Shown: positions 6,329 to 9,356 of the stretch, piece after piece
Layout: every line of letters begins with the position of its first letter
Numbering within the stretch: the stretch's first letter is position 1
Assembly (NCBI GenBank): GCA_020027635.1
Contig: JAHKKL010000045.1
Span: forward strand, 1-9,356
Direction of reading: 5' to 3'
Origin: Gammaproteobacteria bacterium
GTDB taxonomy: Bacteria; Pseudomonadota; Gammaproteobacteria; UBA9214
DNA length: 9,356 nt
Program-made: the position numbers and the translations under genes
The notes under the pieces: generated by a model
Told to the model about the DNA's origin: nothing
Database searches by the model: none
The model's input: the letters and a program-made list of their open reading frames with translations, nothing else

Positions 6329-6372
6329 TGCATGTGAAGTATACGCACTGAAGCAATCATGGCCGGGGCTTT

Positions 6373-8751
6373 ATGAAATTCAGCGAGAAATGGCTGCGCG
6401 AATGGGTTGACCCACCGGTCACGACCATGGAACTGGTGGAACAGTTGACCATGGCGGGGCTGGAAGTCGACTCCGTTGAACGGCTGGGCTCCGGATTCGA
6501 GGGGCTGGTCGTGGGGGAGGTCCTGTCCGTTGAAATGCACCCCGATGCCGACAAGCTGCGAGTTTGCAAAGTGGATGCGGGGCGGGGCGAGTCGCTGCAG
6601 ATCGTATGTGGCGCTCCCAATGTGCGCGTTGGCGGCAAATATCCGCTGGCACTGATTGGCGCCCGGCTGCCGGGTGACATCATGATCAGGAAATCCCGTC
6701 TGAGGGGCGTGGAATCACAGGGCATGTTGTGCTCGACCCGCGAGCTTGGACTGGGTGATGCTCATCAAGGATTGATGGAATTGTCACCAGAGACCCGCAC
6801 GGGTGAGGACATCAGGGCAGTGCTTGGACTGGATGATACCCTGATCGAAATCGACCTCACTCCTAACCGGGGCGATTGCCTGGGTATCGAAGGGATTGCC
6901 CGCGAGATTGGCACGCTCACGCGCAGCCCGGTCATGGCCGTTGAAATCGGCGAGGTGCCGCCTTCAATCCCGGACAGTCTCTCAATTGAAGTGCGGACCC
7001 CTGATGCCTGTCCGCGCTACCTGGGTCGCGTCATCCGCGGCATCGACCCGAAGGCATCGACTCCCTTGTGGATGCAGGAACGTCTGCGCCGCAGTGGTCT
7101 GCGCACTATCCACCCCGTGGTGGATGTGACCAATTATGTTCTGATGGAGCTGGGGCAACCCATGCATGCCTTCGACCTGGCGCAGCTGGCCGGTGGGGTA
7201 TCTGTGCGTTATGCGATGGAAGGCGAACAGATGACCTTGCTGGATGAGAGGACGGTGACCCTGGATGCCGGCACTCTGGTCATCGCTGACCGTGAGAAGC
7301 CGCTGGCGATTGCCGGTGTCATGGGCGGTATCCATTCGGGTGTGGGTGATACAAGCACGGACATTTTTCTGGAGTGCGCGTATTTCTCCCCCGAGGCGAT
7401 CGCGGGGCGTGCAAGGAAATATGCCATGCAAACCGAATCGGCACATCGTTTCGAGCGCGGCGTGGACCCGGATTTGCAGCATCGGGCGGTACATCGGGCC
7501 ACGGCATTGCTGGTGGCCATCACCGGTGGGCAGGCCGGGCCTGTCTGCGAATGTTTTGCCCCGCAATATCTGCCGCAACGTACACCGATATCGCTTGCCA
7601 GGGATCGCATTGAACGATTGCTTGGACTGGTGCCGGTCCCGGCCGTGGTGTCGGATATCCTGGAAAGACTGGGCATGGAGGTCCATGCCCGAGAAGATGG
7701 TTGGCGGGTCACGCCGCCATCGTTTCGTTTTGATATTGCGATTGAGGCGGATTTGATCGAGGAAATTGGTCGTGTGTATGGTTATGACAAGTTGCCCTCA
7801 CGGGCGCCCGTGGGCGCACTGGAAATGCATGCCTGTGCGGAAACACATGTCACTGTCGAACGGATCGCAGAGGTGCTGGCGGACCTCGGTTATCAGGAGG
7901 CGATCACCTACAGTTTCGTTGAGCCGGGGTTTCAACAGGCACTGAATCCTGACCTGAAACCGATAGCTCTGGAGAATCCGATCTCATCTGAAATGTCGGT
8001 CATGCGTACCAGCCTCTGGCCGGGATTGCTAAGAGCCCTGCGATACAACCTGAATCGCCAGACCAGCCGACTCCGTTTATTTGAGCATGGTCTCAGGTTC
8101 TATCTACAAGATGATGAAATAAAACAGGATACTGTTATCGGCGGAGTGCTGACCGGCGATCGCTACCCCGAGCACTGGAACGGGAAAAGTGGCCCTGTTG
8201 ATTTTTACGATGCACGGCATGATATCGAAGCGATCCTGGCATTCACGGGCCAGATGGATAAATATCAGTTTATCGGTGCTGAGCATCCCGCCTTGCATCC
8301 GGTGCAAACCGCGCTCATCCGGCGGGACGACCGCGATATCGGCTGGCTGGGTAGAATACACCCGGTGATTGCCGGTCAATTTGATCTGGATCCCGATACC
8401 TATCTTTTTGAGTTCGAGTATGAGGCAGTGCGGAGTGGGGTACTCGTGCAGTTTCAGGAATTGTCGCGCTATCCTTCGATCCGCCGGGATCTTGCGATTG
8501 TGACGGATCTTGAGGTAACAGCCGCGGAGTTGCAATCGGAAGTACACAGGAGTGCGGGTGCGCTGCTCAAGGAAATGGTCATATTTGATGTCTACCAGGG
8601 GAAGGGCATAGAAACTGGGCGAAAAAGTGTCGCTTTTGGCTTGATTCTACAGGATTCTTCGCGCACACTAACGGATGATGATGTTGAGGTCGTTGTAAGC
8701 CGGGTAACAGAGAGTCTCAATAAGAAGTTCGGGGCAGCTTTAAGGGAGTAA
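6373..8751 (+). CDS. pheT: Phenylalanyl-tRNA synthetase beta subunit
   Basis: Tetramer partner of PheS; it carries tRNA recognition and the editing of Tyr-tRNA-Phe. It is 792 residues, the E. coli size (795). It opens MKFSEKWLREWVDPPVTT. The EMAP-like tRNA-binding domain follows (about 40-150, HPDADKLRVCKVDAG and IVCGAPNVR). The B3/B4 editing region contains VDVTNYVLMELGQPMHAFD (249-267) and ESAHRFERGVDPDLQH (about 355-370). The B5 domain ends at DLIEEIGRVYGYDKLP (about 460-475). The catalytic-like core includes YQEAITYSFVEPGFQ, and the C-terminal anticodon-binding FDX domain runs from SRYPSIRRDLAIV (about 698) to the end. ATG 6373 is preceded by GGGG at short spacing (6365-6368). The ihfA ribosome binding site overlaps its stop codon region. 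Confidence 0.98.
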   Translation: MKFSEKWLREWVDPPVTTMELVEQLTMAGLEVDSVERLGSGFEGLVVGEVLSVEMHPDADKLRVCKVDAGRGESLQIVCGAPNVRVGGKYPLALIGARLPGDIMIRKSRLRGVESQGMLCSTRELGLGDAHQGLMELSPETRTGEDIRAVLGLDDTLIEIDLTPNRGDCLGIEGIAREIGTLTRSPVMAVEIGEVPPSIPDSLSIEVRTPDACPRYLGRVIRGIDPKASTPLWMQERLRRSGLRTIHPVVDVTNYVLMELGQPMHAFDLAQLAGGVSVRYAMEGEQMTLLDERTVTLDAGTLVIADREKPLAIAGVMGGIHSGVGDTSTDIFLECAYFSPEAIAGRARKYAMQTESAHRFERGVDPDLQHRAVHRATALLVAITGGQAGPVCECFAPQYLPQRTPISLARDRIERLLGLVPVPAVVSDILERLGMEVHAREDGWRVTPPSFRFDIAIEADLIEEIGRVYGYDKLPSRAPVGALEMHACAETHVTVERIAEVLADLGYQEAITYSFVEPGFQQALNPDLKPIALENPISSEMSVMRTSLWPGLLRALRYNLNRQTSRLRLFEHGLRFYLQDDEIKQDTVIGGVLTGDRYPEHWNGKSGPVDFYDARHDIEAILAFTGQMDKYQFIGAEHPALHPVQTALIRRDDRDIGWLGRIHPVIAGQFDLDPDTYLFEFEYEAVRSGVLVQFQELSRYPSIRRDLAIVTDLEVTAAELQSEVHRSAGALLKEMVIFDVYQGKGIETGRKSVAFGLILQDSSRTLTDDDVEVVVSRVTESLNKKFGAALRE

Positions 8752-8754
8752 GCG

Positions 8755-9054
8755 ATGGCATTAACAAAAGCCGACATGGCTGAAAAATTGTTTGATGAAC
8801 TGGGACTTAATAAACGTGAAGCGAAGGAGCTGGTGGAGCTCTTCTTTGAAGAAATCCGCTATGCCCTTGAAAACGGGCAACAGGTCAAGTTGTCCGGTTT
8901 CGGTAATTTCGATCTCCGGAAAAAAAACCAGCGCCCGGGTCGCAACCCTAAAACCGGCGAGGAAATACCCATTTCCGCGCGCCGCGTAGTGACTTTCAGG
9001 TCTGGTCAGAAACTCAAGGCAAGAGTAGAGGCTTATGCTGGAAGCGAGCAATAA
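8755..9054 (+). CDS. ihfA: Integration host factor subunit alpha
   Basis: DNA-bending nucleoid protein that pairs with IHF-beta. It acts in site-specific recombination, replication and many sigma-54 promoters. It is 99 residues, identical in length to E. coli IHF-alpha, and very close in sequence: MALTKADMAEKLFDELGL, ELVELFFEEIR, QVKLSGFGNFDLR and RRVVTFRSGQKLKARVE. The beta-arm tip has GRNPKTGEE with P65, the proline that intercalates into DNA to kink it. GGGAG (8744-8748) lies six bases before the ATG, and the gene starts three bases after the pheT stop, so translation is probably coupled. The alpha call rather than beta or HU rests on the sequence and on its fixed position after pheT. Confidence 0.98.
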   Translation: MALTKADMAEKLFDELGLNKREAKELVELFFEEIRYALENGQQVKLSGFGNFDLRKKNQRPGRNPKTGEEIPISARRVVTFRSGQKLKARVEAYAGSEQ

Positions 9055-9356
9055 CAACGAACTTCCAGTCATCCCCGGCAAACGCTATTTCACCATCGGT
9101 GAAGTCAGTGAATTGTGTGGCGTGAAACCGCATGTATTGCGCTACTGGGAGCAGGAATTTCCGCAGTTAAACCCCGTCAAGCGGCGTGGGAACCGTCGTT
9201 ATTATCAGCGGCAGGATGTGCTGATGATACGACAGATTCGCAGCCTGCTCTATGAGCAGGGTTTTACGATCGGTGGTGCAAGGCAAAAGATGTCCGGGCA
9301 GGATGCCAAGGAAGATGTCACCCAGAGCCAGCAGATCGTGCACCAGGTCCGGCTGG
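9035..9356 (+). CDS. MerR-family transcriptional regulator, N-terminal part (3' end outside window)
   Basis: A DNA-binding regulator of unknown target. The 107 codons in the window begin MLEASNNNELPVIPGKRYFT. A MerR-type winged helix-turn-helix follows (about 18-85): YFTIGEVSELCGVKPHVLRY, then WEQEFPQLNPVKR, then RGNRRYYQRQDVLMIRQI. The region after residue 90 is polar and may be the start of the dimerisation coiled coil (TQSQQIVHQ). The gene starts inside ihfA and overlaps it by 20 bases in another frame. AGAGG (9027-9031) is only three bases from the ATG, so coupling to ihfA translation is likely. The same small MerR-like gene follows ihfA in pseudomonads as I recall. No metal-binding cysteines are seen so far; the effector is unknown. 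The gene is cut by the window edge, not damaged. Confidence 0.92.
   Translation, partial: MLEASNNNELPVIPGKRYFTIGEVSELCGVKPHVLRYWEQEFPQLNPVKRRGNRRYYQRQDVLMIRQIRSLLYEQGFTIGGARQKMSGQDAKEDVTQSQQIVHQVRL

Noticed and set aside
6317..6345. Promoter for pheT using TATACG at 6340
   Set aside because: The sequence 17 bases upstream (CTCTGC) does not resemble a -35 box, so there is not enough to call a promoter.

Overview
This window looks like a chromosomal housekeeping segment from a gammaproteobacterium. The order thrS-infC-rpmI-rplT-pheS-pheT-ihfA is the classic gammaproteobacterial translation cluster. The proteins align nearly residue for residue with my memory of the Escherichia coli proteins: ThrRS has the same length and the same zinc-ligand numbering, and IHF-alpha has the same 99-residue length. 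The MerR-type gene after ihfA, rather than btuC, and the Cys4 insert in PheS point away from Enterobacterales, towards pseudomonad-like or sulfur-oxidiser-like lineages. I cannot name a genus. All genes lie on the + strand.

Layout: (1) 1-1299 is the 3' two-thirds of uvrB (nucleotide excision repair). (2) 1300-1622 is non-coding and holds copy 1 of an interspersed repeat, a small GC hairpin and a probable tRNA promoter. (3) 1623-1739 is tRNA-Val(GAC) with encoded CCA and an intrinsic terminator. (4) 1783-4867 is a compact run of thrS, infC, rpmI and rplT, with infC apparently starting at an AUA codon. (5) 4908-5150 holds a strong hairpin terminator and copy 2 of the repeat. (6) 5151-6170 is pheS with a GTG start. 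(7) 6182-6328 is an unrelated element with imperfect terminal inverted repeats that splits pheS from pheT. (8) 6373-9054 is pheT followed closely by ihfA. (9) 9035-9356 is the start of a MerR-family regulator that overlaps ihfA and runs off the window.

The genes work together in translation: charging of Thr and Phe tRNAs, initiation by IF3, and 50S proteins L35 and L20. The nucleoid protein IHF-alpha and an adjacent regulator are attached at the end.

I see no novel defence, mobile or metabolic system. The points worth a second look are the non-canonical infC start, the mosaic hairpin-bearing repeat present twice at operon boundaries, the inverted-repeat element between two subunit genes that are normally adjacent, and the regulatory layout around thrS and pheS, which lacks room or signals for the E. 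coli-type controls.
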